Positions 1 to 6,426 of a stretch of 14,804 bases of DNA are shown here, in pieces. Source of the stretch: Gammaproteobacteria bacterium (lineage in GTDB: Bacteria > Pseudomonadota > Gammaproteobacteria > JAJDOJ01); NCBI GenBank assembly GCA_027030565.1, contig JALVEU010000082.1:1-14804 (forward strand). The letters run 5' to 3'. The number at the start of each line of letters is the position of its first letter. Positions within the stretch are counted from its first letter, which is position 1. The position numbers and the translations under genes are program-made. The notes beneath the pieces were generated by a model. The model saw only the letters and a program-made list of their open reading frames with translations. It was not told where the DNA came from and searched no databases.

Positions 1-1
1 T

Positions 2-208
2 CTAGGGATGCTCAGCCAAGCGACGGTACAACTCCGCGTTTTTCGTCAGCACTCGGTCCATAACTTGTTGAAAATTTTCATCCGGCTGTTCTAACAATTC
101 TTCCAGGCTGGCCTCTAACAGTGCTTCCGGTGTGACTTTTAGGCGGCGTGCCTTTTCTTCCAACTTGGCTGCTCGCTCTTCCGATACCGTGATCTTCAAT
201 ATGCTCAT
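2..208 (-). CDS. Small antitoxin-like DNA-binding protein
   Basis: A complete 68-residue frame: ATG at 208-206 and TAG at 4-2. The start is preceded by a GGAGTG Shine-Dalgarno-like stretch about 11 bases upstream. Residues 3-8 (ILKITV) look like the short N-terminal strand of a ribbon-helix-helix fold, followed by two charged amphipathic helices (about 10-40). The C-terminal half, with FQQVMDRVLTKNAELYRRLA, resembles the toxin-binding tail of small antitoxins paired with Doc/Fic-type or similar toxins. That family link is pattern recognition, not a database hit. If it is an antitoxin, the toxin would be expected immediately downstream on the minus strand, which lies outside the window. The gene sits in the AT-richer first 830 bases, consistent with accessory DNA. 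It could instead be an unrelated small coiled-coil protein. Confidence 0.6.
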   Translation of the reverse strand: MSILKITVSEERAAKLEEKARRLKVTPEALLEASLEELLEQPDENFQQVMDRVLTKNAELYRRLAEHP

Positions 209-245
209 GTGTTCGACACTCCAACGCGTATAGGGGTTGCCGTGT

Positions 246-535
246 TCATTGACCTTCGATCAATTGGATGCCGCAATGACGGCAAAACCTTGGGTTTTCA
301 TACTGAGATGCAGTTCGCCGAGATGCCCGTTGCGCGAGGGGCAACGCCATAGTCGAAGATTTATGATCAGCCTATAGGTTAGAGACAGCCACAGGAGGGG
401 AACGGAAACGAGCGTGGATGTGATTCCATGGGAGGCCAGTAGGGCGATCGTCCCGACCAGTACACCCAGGAGGATCGCCAGCCGGGTGATCGTTTTGCGT
501 CGTTTCTGAAACTCGATGAATAATTTTGTATTCAT
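246..535 (-). pseudogene. Frameshifted two-helix membrane protein with broken C-terminal zinc ribbon
   Basis: The intact frame from ATG 535 runs 91 residues to a stop at 260. It has a basic N-terminus (KRRKTITR), two membrane segments (about 16-35 and 41-58), then WRCPSRNGHLG (63-73) and a tail with no recognisable motif. In the -1 frame, positions 317-249 encode RTASQYENPRFCRHCGIQL and a short tail, stopping at 248-246. This is the second CxxC knuckle expected after a first CPxC knuckle. Adding one base near 315-320 would join WRCPSxNGHLG to RTASQYENPRFCRHCG, giving a normal 2-TM plus zinc-ribbon protein. The first knuckle has also lost its second Cys (Arg68, CGC, one change from TGC). Two independent lesions in the same metal site suggest decay. 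A sequencing error could explain the shift but not the Cys loss. Function unknown; it lies in the AT-rich accessory segment. Confidence 0.7.
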
Positions 536-830
536 GTGCTTGTTTCACGTATCGTTTGGTTGCCTGTAATAACCTATCTGGTGCCGATGCCTAGCTGGGC
601 TCCGGCGTTTCAAGGCGTTGGTTTTGAGAAGTTTTTCGACTTTTCATGTGCTCTTTTATAGGGGCTGGCGGAATTATGCTCCAGTTATTGGTGTTATGAG
701 TATGCAGGCCGCTTGCCATGCATTTCCTTTCGCGCTTCACTTTGGCCCAATGGGTATTTTGTGAGGCGGTCGAACGTGGCGAATGTGGCGAAATCCATAG
801 AGCCGAGCTCAAATCAGTTCCTTCCTCGCG
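536..830. other. AT-richer intergenic stretch with no convincing gene
   Basis: About 295 bases separate the decayed membrane protein gene from the dihydroorotase 3' end. Base composition is clearly lower in GC than everything after 830. A 73-codon open frame (812-591, minus) and short plus-strand frames exist, but none has a credible ribosome site or a recognisable motif. A small tandem repeat (GTGGCGAAT then GTGGCGAAA) lies near 775-793. No terminator, tRNA, attC-like site or insertion-sequence end could be supported. The stretch may be a remnant of horizontally acquired DNA or a dispersed intergenic repeat. Confidence 0.5.
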
Positions 831-2177
831 CTACGGCCTGCGCCGGTGCGCGAATGCCAGGCGCAGGCCGCGGGCGCCTGGCACGAGCTGCCCTTCCTGC
901 CAGGCGAGCCGGCCCGAGACGATGGTGGTGTGCACGCGGGAGCGGAACTGCCGGCCCTCGAAGGGTGACCAGCCGCACTTGTAGAGCAGGTCCTCCCGCC
1001 GTACCTCGAAGCCCCGGCTGAGATCCACCAGCACCAGGTCGGCCCAGTAACCCTCGCGCAGGTAGCCGCGCTCGCGTAGGCCGAAGCAGGCCGCCACGTC
1101 GTGGCTGGTCTTGCGCACCACGTCGGCCAGCGAGAGCACGCCGTCGTGGTAGAGCTCCAGCGCGGCGGGCAAGGCGTGTTGCACCAGGGGCAGCCCGGCC
1201 GGGGCCTGGAAATAGGGCCGGGCCTTCTCTTCCCGCGTGTGGGGGGCATGATCGGTGCCGATCACGTCGACCCGGTTTTGGGCAAGGGCTTGGTGCAGGG
1301 CGTCCCGATCGCAACGGGTTTTGATCGCCGGGTTGCACTTGATGAGCGTGCCCTTGTCTTCATAGTCGCGGTCATCCAGCAGCAGGTGATGCACGCAGGC
1401 CTCGGCGGTGATGGATTTGCCGTTCACCGGGCCCGGCTCGAACAGGTCGAGTTCGTGCTCCGTGGTGAGGTGCAGCACATGCAGGCGCGTGCCGTGCTCG
1501 CGCGCGAGCTCCACGGCAAGGCGGGAGGACTTGTAGCAGGCCTCGTGGCTGCGGATGAGCGGGTGACAAGCCATGGGCACCTCCTCCCCGTAACGGGCGC
1601 GGAAACGCCGCTCGTTGTCGAGGATGGTCGGCGTGTCCTCGCAGTGCACGGCGATGAGGGTTGGGGCGTGCGCGAAAATGCCGTGCAGCGCGTCGATGTC
1701 GTCCACCAGCATGTTGCCGGTGGAGGCGCCCATGAAGACCTTGATGCCGCAGTGGGCTGCCGGGTCCACGGCGCGCAGGGTGTCCAGATTGTCGTTGGTG
1801 GCCCCCAGATAGAAAGAGAAGTTGGCGACCGAGCTGCGCTCGGCGATGGTGTATTTGGCCTCCAGCGCCTCCAGGTTGGTGGCGGGTGGTTTGGTGTTGG
1901 GCATGTCCATGAAACTGGTCACCCCGCCGGCCACGGCCGCGCGCGACTCGGTGGCGATGTCGGCCTTGTGGGTGAGTCCCGGATCGCGGAAATGGACCTG
2001 ATCGTCGATCATGCCGGGGAGCAGGTGGAGCCCGGCGGCGTCGATCACCCGTTCGGCGCGGCGATGGGCGAGATCGGGGCCGATGGCCTCGATGCGGCCA
2101 TTGCGCACCAGCACGTCGGCCTCGAACTCACGGCCTTCGTTGACCAGGCGGGCGTTGACGATGAGCAGGGCGTTCAT
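831..2177 (-). CDS. pyrC: Dihydroorotase, class I, Gln-substituted metal-site subtype
   Basis: A 448-residue amidohydrolase, ATG at 2177 and TAG at 833-831. Dihydroorotase interconverts carbamoyl-aspartate and dihydroorotate in pyrimidine synthesis in the cytoplasm. Visible features: an N-terminal beta domain (1-50); PGMIDDQVHFRDPG (54-67), where the usual DxHxH reads Asp-Gln-Val-His so the first metal His is Gln60 while His62 stays; AAVAGGVTSFMDMPNT (80-95); Lys146 in GIKVFMGAS, the expected carbamylated lysine; His178 (HCED); His236 (HVLHL); and Asp309 in GTDHAPHT. The DDQVHF form marks a known subgroup, including the Bacteroidetes enzyme, and probably the Zur-linked pseudomonad PyrQ type. 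Allantoinase or hydantoinase is less likely given these motifs. The gene is divergent from hisI with a 77-bp gap. The ribosome site is weak. Confidence 0.88.
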   Translation of the reverse strand: MNALLIVNARLVNEGREFEADVLVRNGRIEAIGPDLAHRRAERVIDAAGLHLLPGMIDDQVHFRDPGLTHKADIATESRAAVAGGVTSFMDMPNTKPPATNLEALEAKYTIAERSSVANFSFYLGATNDNLDTLRAVDPAAHCGIKVFMGASTGNMLVDDIDALHGIFAHAPTLIAVHCEDTPTILDNERRFRARYGEEVPMACHPLIRSHEACYKSSRLAVELAREHGTRLHVLHLTTEHELDLFEPGPVNGKSITAEACVHHLLLDDRDYEDKGTLIKCNPAIKTRCDRDALHQALAQNRVDVIGTDHAPHTREEKARPYFQAPAGLPLVQHALPAALELYHDGVLSLADVVRKTSHDVAACFGLRERGYLREGYWADLVLVDLSRGFEVRREDLLYKCGWSPFEGRQFRSRVHTTIVSGRLAWQEGQLVPGARGLRLAFAHRRRP

Positions 2178-2216
2178 GGGCGTGCTGCGGTCCCTGGTGG
2201 CTTGGGTCTCGCGGGT

Positions 2217-2222
2217 TACAAT
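2217..2222 (+). promoter_or_regulatory. Candidate -10 box for hisI-cysS-yidD
   Basis: TACAAT lies 33 bases before the hisI GTG, in the 77-bp divergent gap between the dihydroorotase gene and hisI. No good -35 is found at 16-18 bases upstream (CTGGTG region), so the call is weak. No AT-rich palindrome of the Zur or PurR type is visible in this gap. Confidence 0.25.
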
Positions 2223-2254
2223 GGCGGCTTCGACCTGCTGTAGGCAAGCCGCAC

Positions 2255-2695
2255 GTGACGGAGAATCGTATCAAGCAGAACGAACGCGCGCCCAAGGGTG
2301 CAAGCCTTCCCTGGTCCGAGGTGTTGGAGACGCTGCCTTTCAACGAGCAGGGGCTGCTGCCGGCCATCGCCCAGCAACACGACACCGGCGAGGTGCTCAT
2401 GATGGCCTGGATGAACCGCGAGGCCCTCGAGGAGACCCTGCGCACGGGCCGTGTCTGCTACTGGTCGCGCTCGCGGGGGAAGCTCTGGCGCAAGGGCGAG
2501 ACCTCCGGGCAGGTGCAGCACCTCAAGGAGCTGCGCCTGGACTGCGACGGCGACACGATCCTGCTCCTGGTGGACCAGCAGGGGCCGGCCTGCCACACGG
2601 GACGGCGCAGCTGCTTCTACAACGTGCTGCGTGGCGACCGGGTCGAGGTCGCCGATGCGCCCCTGATCGACCCCGAGGTGCTCTACGGGGCATGA
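2255..2695 (+). CDS. hisI: Phosphoribosyl-AMP cyclohydrolase
   Basis: A 146-residue protein starting at GTG 2255. An in-frame stop (TAG 2241-2243) lies just upstream, and the next Met is near residue 49, inside the fold. HisI hydrolyses the adenine ring of phosphoribosyl-AMP, the third step of histidine synthesis. The signature is complete: CYWSRSRGKLWRKGETSG (68-85), LDCDGD (95-100) and ACHTGRRSC (112-120). The three zinc cysteines Cys97, Cys113 and Cys120 and the magnesium-binding Asp cluster (Asp96, Asp98, Asp100) are present. No HisE domain is fused, and the C-terminus ends soon after the core. A roughly 20-residue N-terminal extension precedes the usual start of the fold. The gene stands apart from other his genes in this window. 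Its TGA overlaps the cysS ATG (ATGA), suggesting translational coupling. Confidence 0.93.
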   Translation: MTENRIKQNERAPKGASLPWSEVLETLPFNEQGLLPAIAQQHDTGEVLMMAWMNREALEETLRTGRVCYWSRSRGKLWRKGETSGQVQHLKELRLDCDGDTILLLVDQQGPACHTGRRSCFYNVLRGDRVEVADAPLIDPEVLYGA

Positions 2696-4071
2696 GCCTG
2701 GTCCTGCACAACACATTCACCGGCCGCAAGGAGCCCTTCGCGGCGCAGGATCCGGAACGGGTCACGATGTACGTGTGCGGCCCCACGGTCTACAACTTCA
2801 TCCATATCGGCAACGCCCGGCCCGTGGTGGTCTTCGACGTGCTGTATCGGCTCCTGCAGCGCGCATACCCGCAGGTCGTGTACGCGCGCAATCTCACCGA
2901 CGTGGACGACAAGATCATCCAGGCCGCACAGGCCGAGGGAGTGCCCATCGAGGAGATCACCGAGCGCTACGCACGGGCCTTCCACGAGGATGCCGCCGCC
3001 TTGGGGGCCCTGCCGCCGAGCCTGGAACCGCGGGCGACGGAGAACATCGACGCCATGATCGCCATGATCGAGGCGCTCATCGCCCGCGGCTGCGCCTACG
3101 AGGCCGAGGGTCACGTGCTCTATCACGTGCCGGCCCTGCCGGACTACGGGGCGCTCAGTCACCGGGCGCTGGAGGACATGATCGCGGGCGCCAGGATCGA
3201 GGTGGAGTCCTACAAACGCCATCCGGCCGACTTCGTCTTGTGGAAGCCCTCGGCGCCGCACGAGCCGGGCTGGGCGAGCCCCTGGGGTCGTGGACGGCCC
3301 GGCTGGCATACCGAGTGTGCGGCCATGATCCACCGCCATCTGGGACCCACCATCGACATCCATGGCGGCGGGCAGGACTTGGTCTTCCCGCACCATGAGA
3401 ACGAGCGCGCCCAGGCGCGCTGCGAGCATCCGGACCAGGACTTCGTCCGCTACTGGGTTCACAACGGCTACATCACCGTGCGCGGCGAGAAGATGTCCAA
3501 GTCCCTGGGCAACTTCTTCACCGTGCGCGAGATCCTGGCGCATTTCCCCGGCGAGGCGGTGCGCTACGCGCTCCTTTCCGGCCATTATCGCAAGCCCCTG
3601 GACTGGTCGCCGGAGCTCGCGGCGCAGGCCAAGGCCAGTCTCGACCGCCTGTATCAGGCGCTGGCCGATGCCGAGCACGTGGCCCCGGAGCCGGCCGGGG
3701 TGCCGGGGGCGGTGCGCGCCGCACTCGAGGACGATCTCAACACCCCGCAGGCGCTGTCCGCCCTGCACGAGCTGGCCACGGCGCTCAACCGTGCGGCCGC
3801 GCGCCAGGAAAAGGCGAAGGCCAAGGGGGCGCTTCTTGCAGCGGCGGAGCTCCTGGGCCTGCTGCAGGCCAGCCCTTCGGCCTGGTTCCGCTGGCGGCCG
3901 GCGGGCGAGGCCGGGTTGACCGACGAGCAGATCGAGGCTCTGATCGCCGAACGCGCCGAAGCCCGCAAGGCTCGCGACTTCGCGCGCGCCGATGCCATCC
4001 GCGACCGGCTGCAGGCCGCCGGCATCCAGCTGTTGGACACCCCGCAAGGGACCCGCTGGCGCAGGGGGTGA
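2692..4071 (+). CDS. cysS: Cysteinyl-tRNA synthetase
   Basis: A 459-residue class I aminoacyl-tRNA synthetase of normal length that charges tRNA-Cys with cysteine using ATP. The start is the ATG of the ATGA overlap with hisI, giving MSLVLHNTFTGRKEPF, a typical CysRS beginning. Longer upstream frames only read through hisI. Features in order: YVCGPTVY (27-34) with zinc ligand Cys29; the HIGH motif written HIGN (38-41), a variant I recall from other proteobacterial CysRS; NLTDVDDKI (67-75); WHTECAAM (205-212) with zinc ligand Cys209; GGGQDLVFPHHENE (225-238) with His234 and Glu238 completing the zinc site; KMSKS (267-271); and a C-terminal helical anticodon-binding region (about 340-459) with the RAEARKARDFARADAIR segment. 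All catalytic and zinc residues are intact, so this is a working enzyme. Confidence 0.96.
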   Translation: MSLVLHNTFTGRKEPFAAQDPERVTMYVCGPTVYNFIHIGNARPVVVFDVLYRLLQRAYPQVVYARNLTDVDDKIIQAAQAEGVPIEEITERYARAFHEDAAALGALPPSLEPRATENIDAMIAMIEALIARGCAYEAEGHVLYHVPALPDYGALSHRALEDMIAGARIEVESYKRHPADFVLWKPSAPHEPGWASPWGRGRPGWHTECAAMIHRHLGPTIDIHGGGQDLVFPHHENERAQARCEHPDQDFVRYWVHNGYITVRGEKMSKSLGNFFTVREILAHFPGEAVRYALLSGHYRKPLDWSPELAAQAKASLDRLYQALADAEHVAPEPAGVPGAVRAALEDDLNTPQALSALHELATALNRAAARQEKAKAKGALLAAAELLGLLQASPSAWFRWRPAGEAGLTDEQIEALIAERAEARKARDFARADAIRDRLQAAGIQLLDTPQGTRWRRG

Positions 4072-4075
4072 GATC

Positions 4076-4357
4076 GTGAAGGCCGTGCTAATCTGGCTCA
4101 TCCGCGCCTATCGTTACCTGCTGAGCCCGTTCATCGGCCAGCATTGCCGGTTCACGCCGAGCTGCTCGGAGTACGCGATGGAGGCCGTGGAGCGCTATGG
4201 CGCATTGAAGGGGAGCTGGCTGGCGATCAGGCGGCTGGGGCGGTGTCATCCGTTCGCGCCGGGCGGATACGACCCCGTTCCTGGGCCGCCACGGGGACCG
4301 GATGGGGGCCCGGACCCGGAGGTTCCCCACGGCAGGGGTGGAGGAGACGGGGCGTAG
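4076..4357 (+). CDS. yidD: Membrane protein insertion efficiency factor YidD
   Basis: A 93-residue protein starting at GTG 4076, four bases after the cysS stop. The G-rich run GGGGG at 4064-4068 is a plausible ribosome site and overlaps the end of cysS. YidD is a small, peripherally membrane-associated factor thought to help Sec/YidC-dependent insertion of inner-membrane proteins. The family signature is complete: an amphipathic N-terminal helix (about 1-18), YRYLLSPFIGQHCRFTPSCSEY (12-33) with Cys24 and Cys30, then AVERYGALKGSWLAIRRLGRCHPF and GGYDPVP. The last 20 or so residues are a Pro/Gly-rich tail. yidD normally sits in rpmH-rnpA-yidD-yidC, so its place after cysS is a relocation. The TAG stop (4355-4357) lies within the TAGG repeat that flanks the inserted element immediately downstream. 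Confidence 0.95.
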   Translation: MKAVLIWLIRAYRYLLSPFIGQHCRFTPSCSEYAMEAVERYGALKGSWLAIRRLGRCHPFAPGGYDPVPGPPRGPDGGPDPEVPHGRGGGDGA

Positions 4358-4358
4358 G
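4355..4358 (+). repeat. Left copy of TAGG target-site duplication
   Basis: TAGG immediately precedes the left end (GGAATGC) of the palindromic element and is repeated exactly after its right end. Its first three bases are the yidD stop codon. Confidence 0.6.
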
Positions 4359-4574
4359 GGAATGCTGAATAGATCGTCGCGAGCGGTCGAAGGGCAAGGC
4401 GCACGGAGCGCAGGATACGAGACCAATCCGCCGGGAGCGGATTGGAGCGGCCGTCAGGCCGGCCCGAAGGGCGGAGGGCAGGATGCCCGGAGTAGTTGCC
4501 AAGTAGATAGGCGAGTATCCGAGCACCGCGCAACGCAGCCATTCGGACGCGCAGCAGATTTATTCGGTATTTCC
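4359..4574. mobile_element. MITE-like palindromic element, 216 bp, no ORF
   Basis: The ends form an imperfect terminal inverted repeat: 4359-4375 pairs with 4557-4574 over 17 pairs (14 Watson-Crick and 3 G-T), with one unpaired T at 4570. Pairing continues inward as an interrupted rod: 4383-4385 with 4548-4550, 4387-4391 with 4542-4546, 4393-4395 with 4538-4540, 4405-4406 with 4526-4527, and GGATAC 4413-4418 with GTATCC 4515-4520. The apical part holds four local hairpins: 4424-4444 (8-bp stem CAATCCGC/GCGGATTG), 4448-4461 (CGGCC/GGCCG), 4462-4472 (GCCC/GGGC) and 4476-4488 (GGGCA/TGCCC). TAGG flanks both ends. No transposase or credible protein is encoded. This fits a non-autonomous element mobilised in trans, or a dispersed structured repeat. 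G-T pairs on the plus strand would be G-U in RNA, so a folded transcript is also possible. Confidence 0.7.
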
Positions 4575-4578
4575 TAGG
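4575..4578 (+). repeat. Right copy of TAGG target-site duplication
   Basis: TAGG directly follows the right terminal repeat (ending TATTTCC at 4574) and matches 4355-4358. A 4-bp identity alone has a fair chance of being accidental. Its exact abutment on both ends of the inverted repeat makes a target duplication likely. Confidence 0.6.
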
Positions 4579-4706
4579 CGTACGTCGACAGCATCCTATA
4601 GATGGTTTCGTCCAGGGAACTCGGTGCCGCCGCGGGCGATCTGAAGACACGAAACCCCAATCCTGTTACAGGTTGCAGCCGGGCCGGCTGGCGCCGGACC
4701 GCATAC

Positions 4707-6239
4707 ATGACCGAAATCCCCCATTCCGATGACCTGGCCACCCTGGTGGCCATCCTTCCCGCTCACCTGCGTGCGCCGGTCGAGGCCTTGCCCGCAGACG
4801 AGCTCTTGGAGATCGTGCTGGACCTGGGCCGGCGCCCCCAGGCGAGGCTGGCCGGCCGAGCGGCGGATCTCTCGGCGGATCCGGTCTCGCGCGAGGACCT
4901 CGAGTACGTGGTCCGTGCGGTGGGCGACTTCGGTCCGGACAACCGGGCCGGCCTGGAGGGTACCCTGCACCGCATCTCCGCCTTGCGCAACCGCCGCGGC
5001 GAGGTGGTGGGCCTGACCCTGCGGGTGGGGCGGACCATCCGCGGCTCCATCGAGCCCCTGCGCGCGTTCATCGAGGACGGGCGCAGCCTCCTGCTGCTGG
5101 GCCGGCCGGGGGTGGGCAAGACCACCAAGCTGCGCGAGATCGCCCGCGTGCTCGCCGACGAGCTGGGCCGGCGCGTGATCGTGATCGATACCTCCAACGA
5201 GATCGCCGGCGACGGTGACGTGCCCCATCCGGCCATCGGCACGGCCCGGCGCATGCAGGTGCCGACGCCCGACCGCCAACACGCCGTGATGATCGAGGCG
5301 GTGGAGAACCACATGCCTGAGGTGATCGTCATCGACGAGATCGGCACCGCAGCCGAGGCCCTGGCGGCGCGCACCATCGCCGAGCGCGGGGTCCAGCTCA
5401 TCGGCACGGCCCACGGCAGCACGCTGGAGAACCTGGTGCGCAATCCCACCCTCTCGGATCTCGTCGGCGGTGTGCAGACCGTCACGCTGGGCGACGAAGA
5501 GGCGCGTATACGCGGCACGCGCAAAAGCGTCCTCGAACGCAAGGCACCGCCGACCTTCGACACGGTGGTGGAGATCCACGACTACGAGGATCTGATGGTG
5601 CACGCCGATGTGGCGGAGGCCGTGGACCGGATCCTGGCCGGACGTATGCCGCAAGGGCTGGCGATCGATGGGCTTGGGTCGTCGGCAGAGCCGGCCGAGG
5701 CCCCGGTGGCCGATGGCCTTGGAGATGTTCCCGCCCCGGCGCCTTTCCGGCCGCCCAACGGTGCGGCGCGCATCCTGCCCTACGGCATCAAGCGGGACCT
5801 GGTGGAGCGCGTGGTTCGCGAGTTGCGGCTCGATGCGGTGGTCACCGAACGGCCCGACCGGGCCCACCTGATCGTGGTCCTGCGGGCACGTGCCGGGGAG
5901 CCGCGCCTGCTGCGCATGGTGGAAGAGACAGGGCTGCCCGTGCACGTGTTGCGTCGCAACACGGCGGCCCAGCTGCGCCGGGTGCTGCAGGCGGCGTTCA
6001 ACCGCACTGCGGGGGTGGAAGACGAAGAGGCAGCCGCTGCGGCCCGGGAGGCAGAGGCCGCGGTGCGGCGCGTGCTGCAGGAGGGCGTGGCCGTGGAGCT
6101 GGCACCGCAGCCCCCCGCGGTGCGGCGATTGCAGCACCGGATCGTGACCCGCCACCGCCTGCTGGCCGAGAGTGTGGGCAGTGAGCCCGAACGCCGCCTG
6201 GTGATCGCTCCGCACGTCACCGCCCAGTCTTCGGCCTGA
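4707..6239 (+). CDS. Ycf45/SpoIIIAA-like AAA ATPase with C-terminal R3H domain
   Basis: A 510-residue protein from ATG 4707. The frame is open back to 4602, but the extra 35 codons have no family-like sequence and lie just beyond the inserted element, so I chose the inner start. Domains: a helical N-terminus (1-60); a linker with EYVVRAVGDFGPDNRAGLEGTLHRISALRNRRG (66-98), typical of the Ycf45 family; a P-loop ATPase core with GRPGVGKTT (132-140), DTSNEIAGDGD (161-171), Walker B VIVIDEIG (206-213) and GTAHGSTLENLVRNPTL (233-249); a flexible Pro/Ala linker (about 325-350); and a C-terminal R3H-type nucleic-acid-binding segment (473-500, RRLQH then SVGSEPERRLVI). Homologues occur in cyanobacteria and plastids and resemble SpoIIIAA. 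The precise role is unknown; an ATP-driven nucleic-acid function is the usual inference. No operon partner is evident. Confidence 0.85.
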   Translation: MTEIPHSDDLATLVAILPAHLRAPVEALPADELLEIVLDLGRRPQARLAGRAADLSADPVSREDLEYVVRAVGDFGPDNRAGLEGTLHRISALRNRRGEVVGLTLRVGRTIRGSIEPLRAFIEDGRSLLLLGRPGVGKTTKLREIARVLADELGRRVIVIDTSNEIAGDGDVPHPAIGTARRMQVPTPDRQHAVMIEAVENHMPEVIVIDEIGTAAEALAARTIAERGVQLIGTAHGSTLENLVRNPTLSDLVGGVQTVTLGDEEARIRGTRKSVLERKAPPTFDTVVEIHDYEDLMVHADVAEAVDRILAGRMPQGLAIDGLGSSAEPAEAPVADGLGDVPAPAPFRPPNGAARILPYGIKRDLVERVVRELRLDAVVTERPDRAHLIVVLRARAGEPRLLRMVEETGLPVHVLRRNTAAQLRRVLQAAFNRTAGVEDEEAAAAAREAEAAVRRVLQEGVAVELAPQPPAVRRLQHRIVTRHRLLAESVGSEPERRLVIAPHVTAQSSA

Positions 6240-6390
6240 ATCTCGGGCCCGTGTGGCGCAGCCTCGGACTGCCGGATCGGCCGTCTGGGTGCTGCGGAGA
6301 TTGCCAGGGGCTCGTGCACGCGCGGCTTTCCGGCCCGAGGCCCGTTCCGTTGGCGTGCCCGTGCGCCCTGGCGACGGCCGGGGTTGCCGG

Positions 6391-6396
6391 TATACT
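6391..6396 (+). promoter_or_regulatory. Candidate -10 box for the symporter gene
   Basis: TATACT lies 31 bases before the symporter ATG in the 187-bp gap after the R3H ATPase gene. The hexamer 17 bases upstream (CTGGCG) is a poor -35, so the promoter is tentative. The rest of the gap shows no other element I can support. Confidence 0.3.
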
Positions 6397-6426
6397 GCGG
6401 ACGATCTCCAAGGGAGCACGAGGGTC

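Noticed and set aside
38..41. Placeholder check for tRNA genes or CRISPR arrays anywhere in the window
   Set aside because: No cloverleaf-compatible segment or regularly spaced repeats were seen in any intergenic gap; the coordinates here are nominal.
591..812. 73-codon minus-strand open frame
   Set aside because: No ribosome site, no recognised domain, and no support from the neighbours. Treated as non-coding, with residual doubt.
1101..2243. Long plus-strand open frame over the dihydroorotase gene
   Set aside because: It is the antisense of a well-recognised enzyme in GC-rich DNA, and its translation shows no family motif.
2178..2254. Zur box search in the dihydroorotase/hisI divergent gap
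   Set aside because: No AT-rich palindrome resembling the gammaproteobacterial Zur consensus is present.
2683..4101. Long minus-strand open frame over cysS
   Set aside because: Antisense of an intact CysRS with all motifs; a GC-rich shadow frame.
4302..4577. Plus-strand open frame through the palindromic element
   Set aside because: The sequence is explained by the inverted-repeat structure, and the frame overlaps yidD with no credible start site.
4662..4672. Palindrome CCTGTTACAGG upstream of the R3H ATPase gene
   Set aside because: Short, single, and not matching a regulator site I can name; chance is likely.
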